A stretch of DNA of 64,000 bases from Chloroflexota bacterium (lineage in GTDB: Bacteria > Chloroflexota > Anaerolineae > Anaerolineales > Villigracilaceae): assembly GCA_016235445.1 (NCBI GenBank), contig JACRLB010000009.1, forward strand, positions 1 through 64,000, read 5' to 3'. The notes beneath the pieces were generated by a model, which was given only the letters and a program-made list of their open reading frames with translations, made no database searches and was not told where the DNA came from. The translations under genes were made by a program, and so were the position numbers. Positions 52,301-59,546 of the stretch are shown piece by piece. How positions within the stretch are numbered: the first letter of the stretch is position 1; each line of letters starts with the position of its first letter.

Positions 52301-52947
52301 ACGAGCTTAACCTGATCTTCAAACCCTTCGTGCAATTGGATGCCGGGCTGGCGCGCGAATTCTCCGGCACAGGCCTGGGGCTTGTGCTGGTGGCGCAAAT
52401 GATCCGCCTGCACGGCGGAAGCGTGAACGTGGAAAGCAGGGAAGAACGGGGAAGCCGCTTCTCCATCACCCTGCCCTGGGTGGATATGCAAGGCGGCTCA
52501 TCCACAACGAAGGAGATGCCGCAGAAAACAGAATCAGGCCAACCGTCCGAAGGGAGGCGCGGGGGGAAAATCCTCATTGTCGAAGATACCGATCCCATCA
52601 TCATGCTGTTGAGCGAATATTTACGCTACAAAGGCTATCAGGTAATAGCCGCGCGCAACGGCATGGAGGGGGTGAATCTTGCGATCCGCGAAAAGCCCGA
52701 TCTCATCCTCATGGATGTGATGATGCCGATCATGGACGGTGTCGAAGCCACAAAGCGCATCCGCCTCGAGGAGAACTTGCGCGACACCCCAATCATTGCC
52801 CTGACCGCCCTGGCCATGCAAGGCGACAAGGAAAGATGCCTGCAAGCCGGCATGAACGATTACCTCAGCAAGCCCGTGCAGATGAAGGAACTGGAGATGC
52901 TGGTGACAAAGCACATCAACAAAGAACGAACAACGCCTCCCGCTTAA
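46351..52947 (+). CDS. giant hybrid histidine kinase (9 PAS, 3 GAF, HisKA, HATPase, REC)
   Basis: A 2198-residue cytoplasmic multi-sensor kinase with no membrane segment. Order, approximately: coiled coil 1-45; PAS 61-168; PAS 183-294; GAF 307-457; PAS 470-585; PAS 597-707; GAF 720-887; PAS 897-1009; two tandem atypical PAS 1024-1169 and 1184-1329 (SPIxLWEEDFS motif); GAF 1344-1510; coiled coil; PAS 1554-1669; PAS 1684-1797; HisKA 1814-1880 with His1827 in MSHELRTPLN; HATPase 1924-2044 (DEGIGMAPDE; GTGLGLVLVAQ); REC 2070-2190 with Asp2122 in LMDVMMP. The start is set by GGAG before ATG 46351. It heads a five-gene signalling cluster. Confidence 0.92.
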   Translation: MTAKMTKIQLEAELKKAKKRIAMLEGRPAAGAVDQSERRFEALIENSREAEEAQKKTEIYYHSLFEQTHDAVFILDLEGHHLKANQRAADMLGYEPGELKGLSVADTSAEQEQSKQVVTRLLQGEHIPSYERIFRRKDGSHIPVEINVELIKDHNGSPLYIQSVTRDITERKEADQQLAESEARFRALIANTGDLILVIDADGRVTFASPSCERIFGYKPEETVGRNFLDWVHPDDLAETIEAFQSRVLHSGMALQQIAVRGLHKDGSWRYVEALGTSLLDDPSIKGIVLNIRDMTEQKRIELEKEALYEIMQGMAFSKNLTEFLGLVHYSIGRVIQAKNIFVSLYDPSTEIFEDVYFVDECDESMGPSKREKTLTAYIFRTGNPLLVTNEKFEEMAAAGEVELVGADSQSWVGVPLKTAGKTIGVMVIQDYETPDLYSEKDLAFLASISGQVASAVERKQAEERLRESEEKYRLLIENASEALYVTQNGKIVFANPMFEKISQTPASELIGMNILDFIPSQKERMGAIRRQKLLLGGKIEKTQNEYQVRLRSGEELWINVSEVRTIWKGASAALTFATDITSHKAAEEKLRESEASLNRAQAVAHTGSWKMDIKNDIVTWSAETYRIFGVTPGTPLTYESFLAYIHPDDQDSVDRSWQAALQGAPYDVEHRIVVEQKVKWVRERAELEADADGSILRAIGTTQDITERKQAEETLHRRESILEAVGFAAEQFLSIPDWNEPISNVLERLGHVTQASRIYIFENHTAPDGTLMTSQRHEWCAPGIPAQIDNPDLQNFRFTEYGFQRWVEVLGQNQVIQGHVREFPSDEQAALSSQRIRSVMVVPIFIGSKWWGFIGYDECVTEREWHPIEVEALRAAANIMGATIQRKRVEDELRDTKNFVTTLLDLAPISIYVTSLDNTFRLINHQWEEDTQIQRDDAIGHSIFELFPAEVAQKFQAQNQLVAKSGASLALEEWVETPNGPRCYYTLKFPLQDANGLVESIGGISLDITERKQADEKISESERRYRSLFEGSPIPLWEEDFSQVKKYLDSLKQAGVTDFRSYFIERPEEIRKLNAMIEVLDVNQATLTMYQAKDRESLFVGIQEPSLGELDHNHEDFIAIAEGRTANGWDGADKTMTGEPLEISLSWSVVPGYENDYSKVIITTYDITERKLANDKIMENEERYRSLFEDSPISLWEEDFSAVKQKMDAIRRGGISDFEAYFSEHPQAAMELASLVKIVDVNKASVKLFKAGEKAKLLSNLGELITIPAQQFTHELIQISKGLTRFEREAVNKTLAGEEIHVHLTWSVAPGHEADFSKVIISIVDITESKQAGAEIRRQLSELETLYESGLAISRLLTPKEIAQKVIEILDRKMNWHHIAIRQYLPEANSVKLIGFHRPDISEAEAEEVIKKMNAAIANPAQGLSGWVTLHGRPMRVGNVKADERYMDVFSEIFSGLYVPLKIGDRVIGSISVESEIEDAFTEMDERLLVTLAGQAAIAIENANLFLMAQKEIVDREQAETALQKRTEELILLNDQLEQRVRERTAEIEVTRTRLELATDAAGLGIWEWDVPSGHLIWDAQMHRIYGVSPESFDGRIETQVQLIHPEDQVILLGVAQAILENQETNFKIEHRILHNHGDTHTLFEQGVAVFGPQGTLERIIGIVNDITRQKQAEQDLRESEAYSHLLFDAAPDPVSVATMDGIMLEVNRHFEQQHHIQREDVRDRHISELNIFPADQLEKARDYIAAIAEGLEIAPVELDFYNPGGGLHTLEMHSYPIEAKGRQLILSTSRDITIHKKAEESLRLANAEMERALRMKDEFLANMSHELRTPLNAILGMSESLEEQIAGSLNEKQLKYIRTIRESGKHLLELINDILDLSKIEAGRMELNISQLSVAALCEASLRMVKEQAQKKGLPISLKIDPEVKVIMGDERRLKQSLVNLLSNAVKFTPNNKSVGVEVKGNVRNQTVTFTVWDEGIGMAPDELNLIFKPFVQLDAGLAREFSGTGLGLVLVAQMIRLHGGSVNVESREERGSRFSITLPWVDMQGGSSTTKEMPQKTESGQPSEGRRGGKILIVEDTDPIIMLLSEYLRYKGYQVIAARNGMEGVNLAIREKPDLILMDVMMPIMDGVEATKRIRLEENLRDTPIIALTALAMQGDKERCLQAGMNDYLSKPVQMKELEMLVTKHINKERTTPPA

Positions 52948-53322
52948 CGGTGGGCTGGTTCTGCTTCGGGAATATTCCCCACCCGAAGCGCTTCCACCCA
53001 GGAAAGCGCAAGGCCACAAGAACTGCCGCCTATTTTTATGTTCGGACTGCGGACTTTAGTCCGCTTCTTGCCGAAAACGCGGACTAAAGTCCGCAATCCA
53101 ATTTTGGCTCATGTATAGACTCTGTGCAATAGATCAAAACCTTTTAACGCGAATTACGCAAACTGGGCGAATAACGCGAATTTTTTCGCGTCATTCGCCT
53201 CATTCGGAAAATTCGCGTTAAGTTTTTTACTCTTTGAAAGTCCGAGCATTCAGCCTGCACACTCTTTACACATGAGCCAATATTTTCAACTGCGTGAATC
53301 CTACAACATTTTGGAGCAGCCC
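52948..53322. other. gap with palindromes between the two hybrid kinases
   Basis: 375 bases without coding character. It holds GCGGACTTTAGTCCGC (53049-53064) and GCGGACTAAAGTCCGC (53079-53094), followed by a CGCGAATT-family element at 53134-53237. Confidence 0.75.
53134..53237. repeat. CGCGAATT-family inverted-repeat element
   Basis: Arms TTAACGCGAATTACGC and GAAAATTCGCGTTAAG, with outer ends TCAAAAC and TCTTTGA; sister of the element at 30072-30161. Confidence 0.7.
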
Positions 53323-55434
53323 ATGGGCGCAAAAACAAAAACAGAATTGGAAGGGGAGCTGGCAGATGCCAAAGAGCGCATCGCCGAACTTGAATTCCGT
53401 CTCTGCAACGAAGAAGCGGATGAAATGTTCGAGATCGCCTTCAAGAGCAACCCCCTGCCCATGTGGATCTATGACCTGGAAACGCTGGCGTTCATGGAGG
53501 TCAACAACTCGGCCTGCCTGCGCTACGGATACACGCGGGCTGAATTCCTGAATATGACCCTGCTGGACATCCGCCCTGAAGAGGATAAAAATAAACTGCT
53601 CCAAAATATTCAGGAAAACACAGAAGCCTATCAGCGTTCCAACGGGTGGAGGCATCAAGGCAGGGACGGCAAACTATTCCCCGTCGAGATCATTTCGTAC
53701 AACGTGGAATACCAGGGGAAGCATGGCCGCCTGGTGGCGGCGCTGGATATCAGCGAACGCAAACGCGCCGAGGAAGAATTGCGCGCCAGCGAAGAAAAAT
53801 ACCGCACCCTGGCCGGGGAACTCGAACAGCACGTCATAGACCGCACAAACGAAATCAAAGCCGTTCAGCGCCGTTTGGAGGTGGCCGCCAAAGCCGCGGA
53901 ATTGGGCATTTGGGATTGGAACGTAAACACCGACCAGCTCTTGTTCGACGATCAGATGCACGCCATCTACGGCACTTCGCCTGCAACCTTCAACGGAACC
54001 ATCGAAGGGTTTATTAAAATCGTTCACCCGGAAGATGCCGGCAATCTTATGTCTTTGGCGCAGGCGGTATTGAACGGCGGGCCTCATTACCAGACTCAAT
54101 ATCGAATTGTTCACCCGGACTATTCGATTCGGCACATCAAAACCTATGGCACAGTGATGTACGATCAAAACAACCTGCCGGAGCACATCATCGGCGTGGT
54201 GATGGATATTACCCAGGATAAGCTGGCCGAAGAAACCCTGCGCCTTGCCAACCTCGAGCTGGAACGCGCCATGCGTGTGAAGGATGAATTCCTCGCCAAC
54301 ATGAGCCATGAACTCCGTACCCCGCTCAACTCCATTTTGGGAATCTCTGAAAGCCTGGAAGAGCAGGTGGCGGGGCAGATCACCGAAAAACAAAAGAAGT
54401 ACCTGCATATTATCGGTGAAAGCGGGCGTCATTTGCTCGAACTGATCAACGACATCCTGGACCTCTCCAAGATAGGGGCAGGCCGCTTGGAACTGACCAT
54501 TTCACAGTTTTCGACAGAGGCGGTTTGTCAATCCAGTTTGCGAATGATCAAGGAACTCGCGAGAAAAAAGAAGCTGGAGGTCTCCTTCCATCTCGATGAA
54601 AAAGTGGAGTTCATTCAAGGGGATGAAAGACGCCTGAAACAGATGCTTGTGAACCTGCTTAGCAATGCCGTCAAATTCACGCCGGAGGGCAACCGCCTGG
54701 GGCTGGAAGTGAGAGGCAGTCTCGAAAAAAGACAGGTTACATTTACCGTGTGGGATACAGGCATTGGCATTGCCAGGGACGATCTCGCGCGCCTGTTCAG
54801 ACCTTTCGTACAATTGGACAGCCGCCTCTCCCGCGAAGCCAGCGGCACCGGCCTGGGGCTGATGCTCGTCTCGCAACTGGCGCGCCTGCACGGCGGAAAA
54901 GTGGAAGTGCAAAGCGAGTTGGGCACAGGAAGCCGCTTCAGCGTCAGCCTGCCGTGGTTGCCTGCCAATGGAGATGAAGTCAACGGGCGGCCTGCCAGTG
55001 AAGCCGCGCCTCAAACAAACAGGGTCCCCGCGGCGCACATCCTGCTGGTGGAAGATACGGAACCCGTCATTCTATTCGTTCAGGATTATCTCGAAACAAA
55101 GGGGTATCATGTTACGGTTGCGCGCAATGGATACGAAGGCGTAAACCTGGCAAAAAACCTGAAACCGGATGTTATTTTGATGGATATTCAAATGCCCAGC
55201 ATGGACGGCTTTGAAGCCACGAGGCAGATCCGCGCGGATTCATTGCTCAAGGATGTTCCGATCATCGCCATGACAGCCCTTGCCATGCCCGGAGACCGCG
55301 AACGATGCCTGCAAGCCGGCATGAATCATTACATGAGCAAACCCATCAGCCTGAAGGAACTACGCAATTTGTTGGATGAATGCGCCACAAACAAAGGAGC
55401 AGGGATTGAACAGCAAAGTCTTGATCGTCGATGA
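53323..55434 (+). CDS. hybrid histidine kinase (PAS-PAS-HisKA-HATPase-REC)
   Basis: A 703-residue cytoplasmic kinase: N-terminal coiled coil, PAS about 35-150 (SNPLPMWIYDLETLAFMEVNN), coiled coil, PAS about 186-297 (LGIWDWNVNTDQLLFDDQMHAIYGTSP), HisKA with His329 in MSHELRTPLN, HATPase (DTGIGIARDD; GTGLGLMLVSQ), and REC with Asp621 in LMDIQMP. From the second PAS onwards it matches the end of the giant kinase in order and sequence, so it is a paralogue, shorter by the array of sensors. ATG 53323 has GGAG 6 bases upstream; an ATG at 53272 lacks this. It overlaps the next gene. Confidence 0.92.
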   Translation: MGAKTKTELEGELADAKERIAELEFRLCNEEADEMFEIAFKSNPLPMWIYDLETLAFMEVNNSACLRYGYTRAEFLNMTLLDIRPEEDKNKLLQNIQENTEAYQRSNGWRHQGRDGKLFPVEIISYNVEYQGKHGRLVAALDISERKRAEEELRASEEKYRTLAGELEQHVIDRTNEIKAVQRRLEVAAKAAELGIWDWNVNTDQLLFDDQMHAIYGTSPATFNGTIEGFIKIVHPEDAGNLMSLAQAVLNGGPHYQTQYRIVHPDYSIRHIKTYGTVMYDQNNLPEHIIGVVMDITQDKLAEETLRLANLELERAMRVKDEFLANMSHELRTPLNSILGISESLEEQVAGQITEKQKKYLHIIGESGRHLLELINDILDLSKIGAGRLELTISQFSTEAVCQSSLRMIKELARKKKLEVSFHLDEKVEFIQGDERRLKQMLVNLLSNAVKFTPEGNRLGLEVRGSLEKRQVTFTVWDTGIGIARDDLARLFRPFVQLDSRLSREASGTGLGLMLVSQLARLHGGKVEVQSELGTGSRFSVSLPWLPANGDEVNGRPASEAAPQTNRVPAAHILLVEDTEPVILFVQDYLETKGYHVTVARNGYEGVNLAKNLKPDVILMDIQMPSMDGFEATRQIRADSLLKDVPIIAMTALAMPGDRERCLQAGMNHYMSKPISLKELRNLLDECATNKGAGIEQQSLDRR

Positions 55435-56473
55435 TGAGCCTTCGGCGCTCGCAACCATGGAAGCCATTTTGGCGGGAGAGGGATACCAGATCGAATACGC
55501 CCAAAACGGCGCCGCCGCCCTCGAAAAAGCGGATCAACTTCTACCAGATCTGATTTTGCTGGATGTGATGATGCCCGGCATGAACGGATTCGAAGCCTGC
55601 CGCCGCCTCCGCTCCACGCCGAAACTTGCTGAAGTCCCGATCATCATTCTTACCGCCCTGGATGATCGCTCCTCGCGCCTGCAAGGCATCGAAGCCGGCG
55701 CAGACGATTTCCTCATCAAACCGGTGGATCGGCAGGAACTGCGCTTGCGCGTCCGCACCATTCTGCGGCTCGACCGCTACCGCACCCTCTCGATCCAGCG
55801 CGAGAACCTGCGCAAAATGGCAGAGCATGTGGTCAACGCGCAGGAACAGGAACGCAAGCGGCTCTCCCGCGAATTGCACGACGACCTGGGCCAGGCGCTG
55901 ATTGCCCACATGCTGCGTTTGCAAAACCTGCGCGCCGAAATTTCGCCGCAAAACGAAACCATCCACAGAGAAATGGAAAGCCTGATCGCAGACACAAACC
56001 AGACCATCAACAAGATGCGCCAGCTTGCGCAGGGCATTCGCCCAACCATCCTCGATACCCTTGGGCTAAAGACCGCCCTGCAAACCTACTGCCGCGAATA
56101 CAGCATCCGCACCAGCCTGCCCGTCACCGTGGAAATGGATGAAAAGATACCCGAACTTTCGGATATCTACTCGATCACCCTCTATCGTTTTTTACAGGAG
56201 ACGTTAACCAACGTGATCAAACATGCAAAGGCCAACCAGGTTTGGGTGGAACTGACTCTCGACGAACGGGAAATCATTTTCACCGTGCAGGATAACGGCA
56301 AAGGCTTTTCCATGGACGACCCATCCACAAAAAATGGAATCGGCCTGACAGGCCTGCGCGAACGGTTGACGCTGGTGGGAGGGAACCTGTCCATCACCTC
56401 TGCGCCTGCAAAAGGAGCCATTATCTCCGCGCACCTGCCGCTCGATGGAATGCAGGCAAAGGAGCAGTCATGA
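55406..56473 (+). CDS. REC-HisKA_3 histidine kinase
   Basis: A 355-residue protein with inverted order: an N-terminal receiver (1-120; VLIVDDEPSA, LILLDVMMPGMNG, LTALDD, IKPVDR) joined by a coiled coil to a NarX-type kinase (EQERKRLSRELHDDLGQALIAHMLRL; HATPase VQDNGKGFSMDDPSTKNGIGLTGLRERLTLVGG). It has no other sensor domain, so its input is probably the phosphate from the upstream hybrid kinases and its output the NarL regulator downstream. The TTG at 55406 is preferred because AAAGGAG stands 6 bases upstream; an ATG at 55376 in the same frame has none. It starts within the end of the previous gene. Confidence 0.87.
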   Translation: MNSKVLIVDDEPSALATMEAILAGEGYQIEYAQNGAAALEKADQLLPDLILLDVMMPGMNGFEACRRLRSTPKLAEVPIIILTALDDRSSRLQGIEAGADDFLIKPVDRQELRLRVRTILRLDRYRTLSIQRENLRKMAEHVVNAQEQERKRLSRELHDDLGQALIAHMLRLQNLRAEISPQNETIHREMESLIADTNQTINKMRQLAQGIRPTILDTLGLKTALQTYCREYSIRTSLPVTVEMDEKIPELSDIYSITLYRFLQETLTNVIKHAKANQVWVELTLDEREIIFTVQDNGKGFSMDDPSTKNGIGLTGLRERLTLVGGNLSITSAPAKGAIISAHLPLDGMQAKEQS

Positions 56474-57120
56474 TTCGAGTCCTTCTTGTCGAAGACCATG
56501 TTCTCGTCCGCGACGGATTGCGGGCGTTACTGGAACGCGCCGGCGACATTCACGTTCTTGGCGAGGCGTCCAATGGGCAGGAGGGGGTGGAACTCACCAA
56601 AAGCCTTAAACCAGATGTAGTCATCATGGATATTATGATGCCGCGTTTGAATGGCATTCAGGCGTCGGAGCATATTCAAAACCTGAAACTGCCTGCGAAG
56701 GTACTGCTTATTTCCATGTATTCGGAGGAGGGGCTAGTGCACCAGGCTCTGCAAAGCGGGGCAAAAGGCTATGTGTTGAAGACATCGGTCAGCGAGGAAT
56801 TATTGCAGGCTGTGCGCGCCGTTTCGCGGGGTGAAACCTACCTGAGCGCGGCCATCTCATCCATTGTGACGGAAAGCGCCTTTCGCCCAAGCGCATTGCA
56901 AAGCAATAACCCGCTGGATAACCTGTCTCCCCGCGAAAAGGAAATTCTGCAATTGATCGCGGAGGAACACACCAGCGTGGAAATCGCAAACATGCTTTCC
57001 ATCAGCGAAAAAACGGTGGAGAAACACCGCGCCAACCTGATGGAAAAACTGCGCGTGCGCAACCTTGCAGGAGTGGTGCGCCTTGCCATCAAATACGGGT
57101 TGATAGACAAGGATCGGTAA
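56470..57120 (+). CDS. NarL/FixJ-family response regulator
   Basis: A 216-residue regulator: receiver (1-120; VLLVEDHVLVRDG, Asp in VIMDIMMPRLNG, ISMYS, LKTSV) and LuxR-type DNA-binding domain (about 150-210; LSPREKEILQLIAEEHTSVEIANMLSISEKTVEKHRANLMEKLRV). The ATG overlaps the stop of the REC-HisKA_3 gene (ATGA), marking it as that kinase's partner. It is the only DNA-binding output in the signalling cluster. Confidence 0.95.
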   Translation: MIRVLLVEDHVLVRDGLRALLERAGDIHVLGEASNGQEGVELTKSLKPDVVIMDIMMPRLNGIQASEHIQNLKLPAKVLLISMYSEEGLVHQALQSGAKGYVLKTSVSEELLQAVRAVSRGETYLSAAISSIVTESAFRPSALQSNNPLDNLSPREKEILQLIAEEHTSVEIANMLSISEKTVEKHRANLMEKLRVRNLAGVVRLAIKYGLIDKDR

Positions 57121-57192
57121 TTTGAATGGGGGAATTCCTGTATGGTGAATTTAAATGAGTAAAAATATACTATAGCGATGAAGGAGTAAACC

Positions 57193-58185
57193 ATGTCCAG
57201 CACAATCTTGATCGTCGATGATGAACCCTCCGGCTTGCATACCCTCGAATCCATACTGGACGGCCAGGGATATACGCTTGTCATGGCAGAGAATGGACCG
57301 GAGGCGCTCGAAAAAACGCGCCTGATGCTCCCCGATGTAATTCTATTGGATGTGATGATGCCAGGCATGGATGGCTTCGAAGTCTGCCGCCACATCCGCA
57401 ACGACCCCCTGCTGGCCGAAATTCCCATCATCATGCTCACCGCCCTGGACGATAGAAAATCCCTGCTCAACGGGTTGGAATCGGGCGCGGACGATTACAT
57501 CACCAAACCGTATGACCGCTACGAATTACGCGCCCGCCTGCTTGGCATCACACGCCTGAACCGCTATCGAAAATTGCTGAATGAACGCGCCAACCTTGAA
57601 GCGGCGCATGAAAAATTATTATCCGCGTATGACGCCACCATTGAAGGCTGGTCTCATGCCATGGATTTGCGCGACAAGGAAACCGAAGGCCATACCCTGC
57701 GTGTGACCGAGTTATCGGAAAAGCTTGGCAGAATTATGGGGGTCAGCGAAGAGGAACTGGTCTACATGCGCCGCGGCGCGCTCCTGCATGATATTGGGAA
57801 ACTCGGCGTACCGGATTCCATCCTTTTGAAACCCGATAAATTAACGGATGAAGAGTGGCGGGTCATGCGCCAGCATCCGCAATACGCGTATGACATGATC
57901 CAACCCATCGAATACCTGCGCCCCGCGTTGGATATTCCCTACTCTCACCACGAAAAATGGGACGGCAGTGGCTACCCGCGCGGCATGAAAGGCGAGGATA
58001 TTCCGCTCACGGCGCGCATCTTTGCCGTTGTGGATGTGTGGGATGCGCTGACGTCCGACCGTCCATACCGCCCCGCATGGGATACAGAAAAAGTGCGGGA
58101 ATTCATCAAGGATCAATCGGGCAAACACTTTGACCCGTACGTGGTGGAGCAGTTCATCAAAATGATGGAAAATGAATCCCAATAA
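57193..58185 (+). CDS. response regulator with HD-GYP phosphodiesterase domain
   Basis: A 330-residue protein: receiver (1-120; ILIVDDEPSG, VILLDVMMPGMDG, LTALDD, TKPYDR) and an HD-GYP domain (about 145-330) with HDIGKLGVPDSILLKP, HHEKWDGSGYPRGMKGEDIPL and VVDVWDALTSDRPY. HD-GYP proteins degrade cyclic di-GMP, so this is a second, non-transcriptional output for the cluster. GAAGGAG precedes the ATG. The receiver closely resembles that of the REC-HisKA_3 protein. Confidence 0.94.
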   Translation: MSSTILIVDDEPSGLHTLESILDGQGYTLVMAENGPEALEKTRLMLPDVILLDVMMPGMDGFEVCRHIRNDPLLAEIPIIMLTALDDRKSLLNGLESGADDYITKPYDRYELRARLLGITRLNRYRKLLNERANLEAAHEKLLSAYDATIEGWSHAMDLRDKETEGHTLRVTELSEKLGRIMGVSEEELVYMRRGALLHDIGKLGVPDSILLKPDKLTDEEWRVMRQHPQYAYDMIQPIEYLRPALDIPYSHHEKWDGSGYPRGMKGEDIPLTARIFAVVDVWDALTSDRPYRPAWDTEKVREFIKDQSGKHFDPYVVEQFIKMMENESQ

Positions 58186-58188
58186 AAT
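58183..58188 (+). promoter_or_regulatory. -10 box of the cupin gene at 58195 (leaderless)
   Basis: TAAAAT exactly 6 bases before the ATG, sharing its TAA with the HD-GYP stop codon. Confidence 0.5.
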
Positions 58189-58194
58189 CGACCC

Positions 58195-58623
58195 ATGACA
58201 ACCCTTCCTGAATCCCTCATTGAAATCCGCGAACACAACGGACCCGATTACAAACCATTGGTAGATTACCAGGCCTGGCGCGTGGCGCTGATGAATTACA
58301 CAGCCGACCTCACACCCGACAAGATCAACCGTATGCAAAAACACACCGAGACGGATGAAGTCTTTGTCTTGATGACGGGGCGGTGTATTCTTTTCATCGG
58401 CGAAGGGATGGAGGCGGTTACCAAAGTCCATGCGGTGGATATGGAGCCGTATAAGCTGTATAACGTGAAGCGCGGCGTTTGGCATTCCCACACCTTCAGC
58501 GAAGATGCGCGGGTGTTGATCGTGGAAAACTGTGACACCGTGGATGCGAATTCCCCGTTTGTGCCGCTTTCAGAGAGTCAATGCGCTGAGGTTGTGGAGT
58601 TAACCAACAAGTTGTGGAACTGA
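58195..58623 (+). CDS. cupin-like protein
   Basis: A 142-residue single-domain protein with cupin features (MQKHTETDEVFVLMTGRCILFIGEG, YNVKRGVWHSHTFSEDARVLIVEN): one His/Glu set in the first motif and a His pair in the second. It is the type often annotated as an uncharacterised cupin. No ribosome-binding site is present; the -10 box 6 bases upstream implies a leaderless message. Its stop runs into a heptad hairpin that likely terminates it. Confidence 0.82.
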   Translation: MTTLPESLIEIREHNGPDYKPLVDYQAWRVALMNYTADLTPDKINRMQKHTETDEVFVLMTGRCILFIGEGMEAVTKVHAVDMEPYKLYNVKRGVWHSHTFSEDARVLIVENCDTVDANSPFVPLSESQCAEVVELTNKLWN

Positions 58624-58683
58624 CAAAAGAAGAAAGAGGAAAGAAGAAAGATTTTCTTTCTTCTTTCCTCTTTCTTCTTTCTT
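58624..58683. terminator. hairpin made of purine heptads (AAAGAAG / CTTTCTT)
   Basis: Four purine heptads (AAAGAAG, AAAGAGG, AAAGAAG, AAAGATT) are followed by their inverted complement, giving a long hairpin between two convergent genes. It doubles as an A/T-rich bidirectional terminator. Confidence 0.8.
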
Positions 58684-59545
58684 AATTGAACTCAAACGTC
58701 GGCAGTCCCACCACATTCGTCACCACTTTGAACAGCCCGCCTGAGAGCGGGTATTTTTTTAGGTCCGCTTCGCTCATGCCTTTGCGCGCCGAAGTGACAT
58801 ATAACTCGTTCATATCTCTGCCGCCAAAAACGCAGGAGGAAGGCTGTAAGGCAGGGATGGCAACCTGCTCCAGCAATTTACCTGAGTTCGGATTCCACTT
58901 TGTGACCTGCGCCCCACCCCACATGGCGATCCAGAGATTGCCGTCCATGTCGGAAGTCATGCCGTCAGGCCAGCCAAGGGATTCAGGGACATGGATTGCC
59001 ACATGCGGATTAGCAATTTGACCTGTGCTCACATCGTAGTCAAAGGCTTTCACTTCGCGAGTGGGAGTATCAATGTAGTAAAAGGTTTTATGGTCAGCGC
59101 TCCACGCGAGGCCGTTGGAGATGGTGATGCCATCGAGCAGGCGCGTTGAATTTTTTCCATCGAATGAATAGAGAGAACCTGTGGGGTCTGTCTCGTTCAA
59201 GTCCATTGTGCCAGCGAGGAAGCGGCCAGCGAGGTCACATTTGCCGTCGTTGACGCGGTTGGTAGCAGATTCATTCAAAGCGAAGAGAACTGTCTGCTGG
59301 GACGAATCAGGCGCAAAGTCTACGAATGAGGCGCGGCCTTCGGCGTCGCTCAGGCCGAGGATGAGATTCCCGTTCTTGCGTGGGGCAAGGCATCCGATCA
59401 AATCATCCAATTGAGCCAGGAGTTCGTTGCCTGCATAAATTTTTTTTTCAAGAATGTCGATCCAATATAAAGTTTGGGTCTTCGCATCCCACGCGGGGCC
59501 TTCGCCCAATGTTGCTTTTGCATCGAAGATTAATTCGGCCTGCAT
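58682..59545 (-). CDS. SMP-30/gluconolactonase-family protein
   Basis: A 287-residue six-bladed beta-propeller lactonase. Metal-binding landmarks are visible: Glu in LGEGPAWDAKTQTLYWIDI, Asn/Asp in NGLAWSADHKTFYYIDTPTREVKAFDYD, and Asp in WPDGMTSDMDGNLWIAMWGG. Members hydrolyse sugar lactones. The ATG at 59545 is one base after the corA stop; there is no strong ribosome-binding site, so coupling with corA is likely. Confidence 0.9.
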   Translation of the reverse strand: MQAELIFDAKATLGEGPAWDAKTQTLYWIDILEKKIYAGNELLAQLDDLIGCLAPRKNGNLILGLSDAEGRASFVDFAPDSSQQTVLFALNESATNRVNDGKCDLAGRFLAGTMDLNETDPTGSLYSFDGKNSTRLLDGITISNGLAWSADHKTFYYIDTPTREVKAFDYDVSTGQIANPHVAIHVPESLGWPDGMTSDMDGNLWIAMWGGAQVTKWNPNSGKLLEQVAIPALQPSSCVFGGRDMNELYVTSARKGMSEADLKKYPLSGGLFKVVTNVVGLPTFEFN

Positions 59546-59546
59546 A

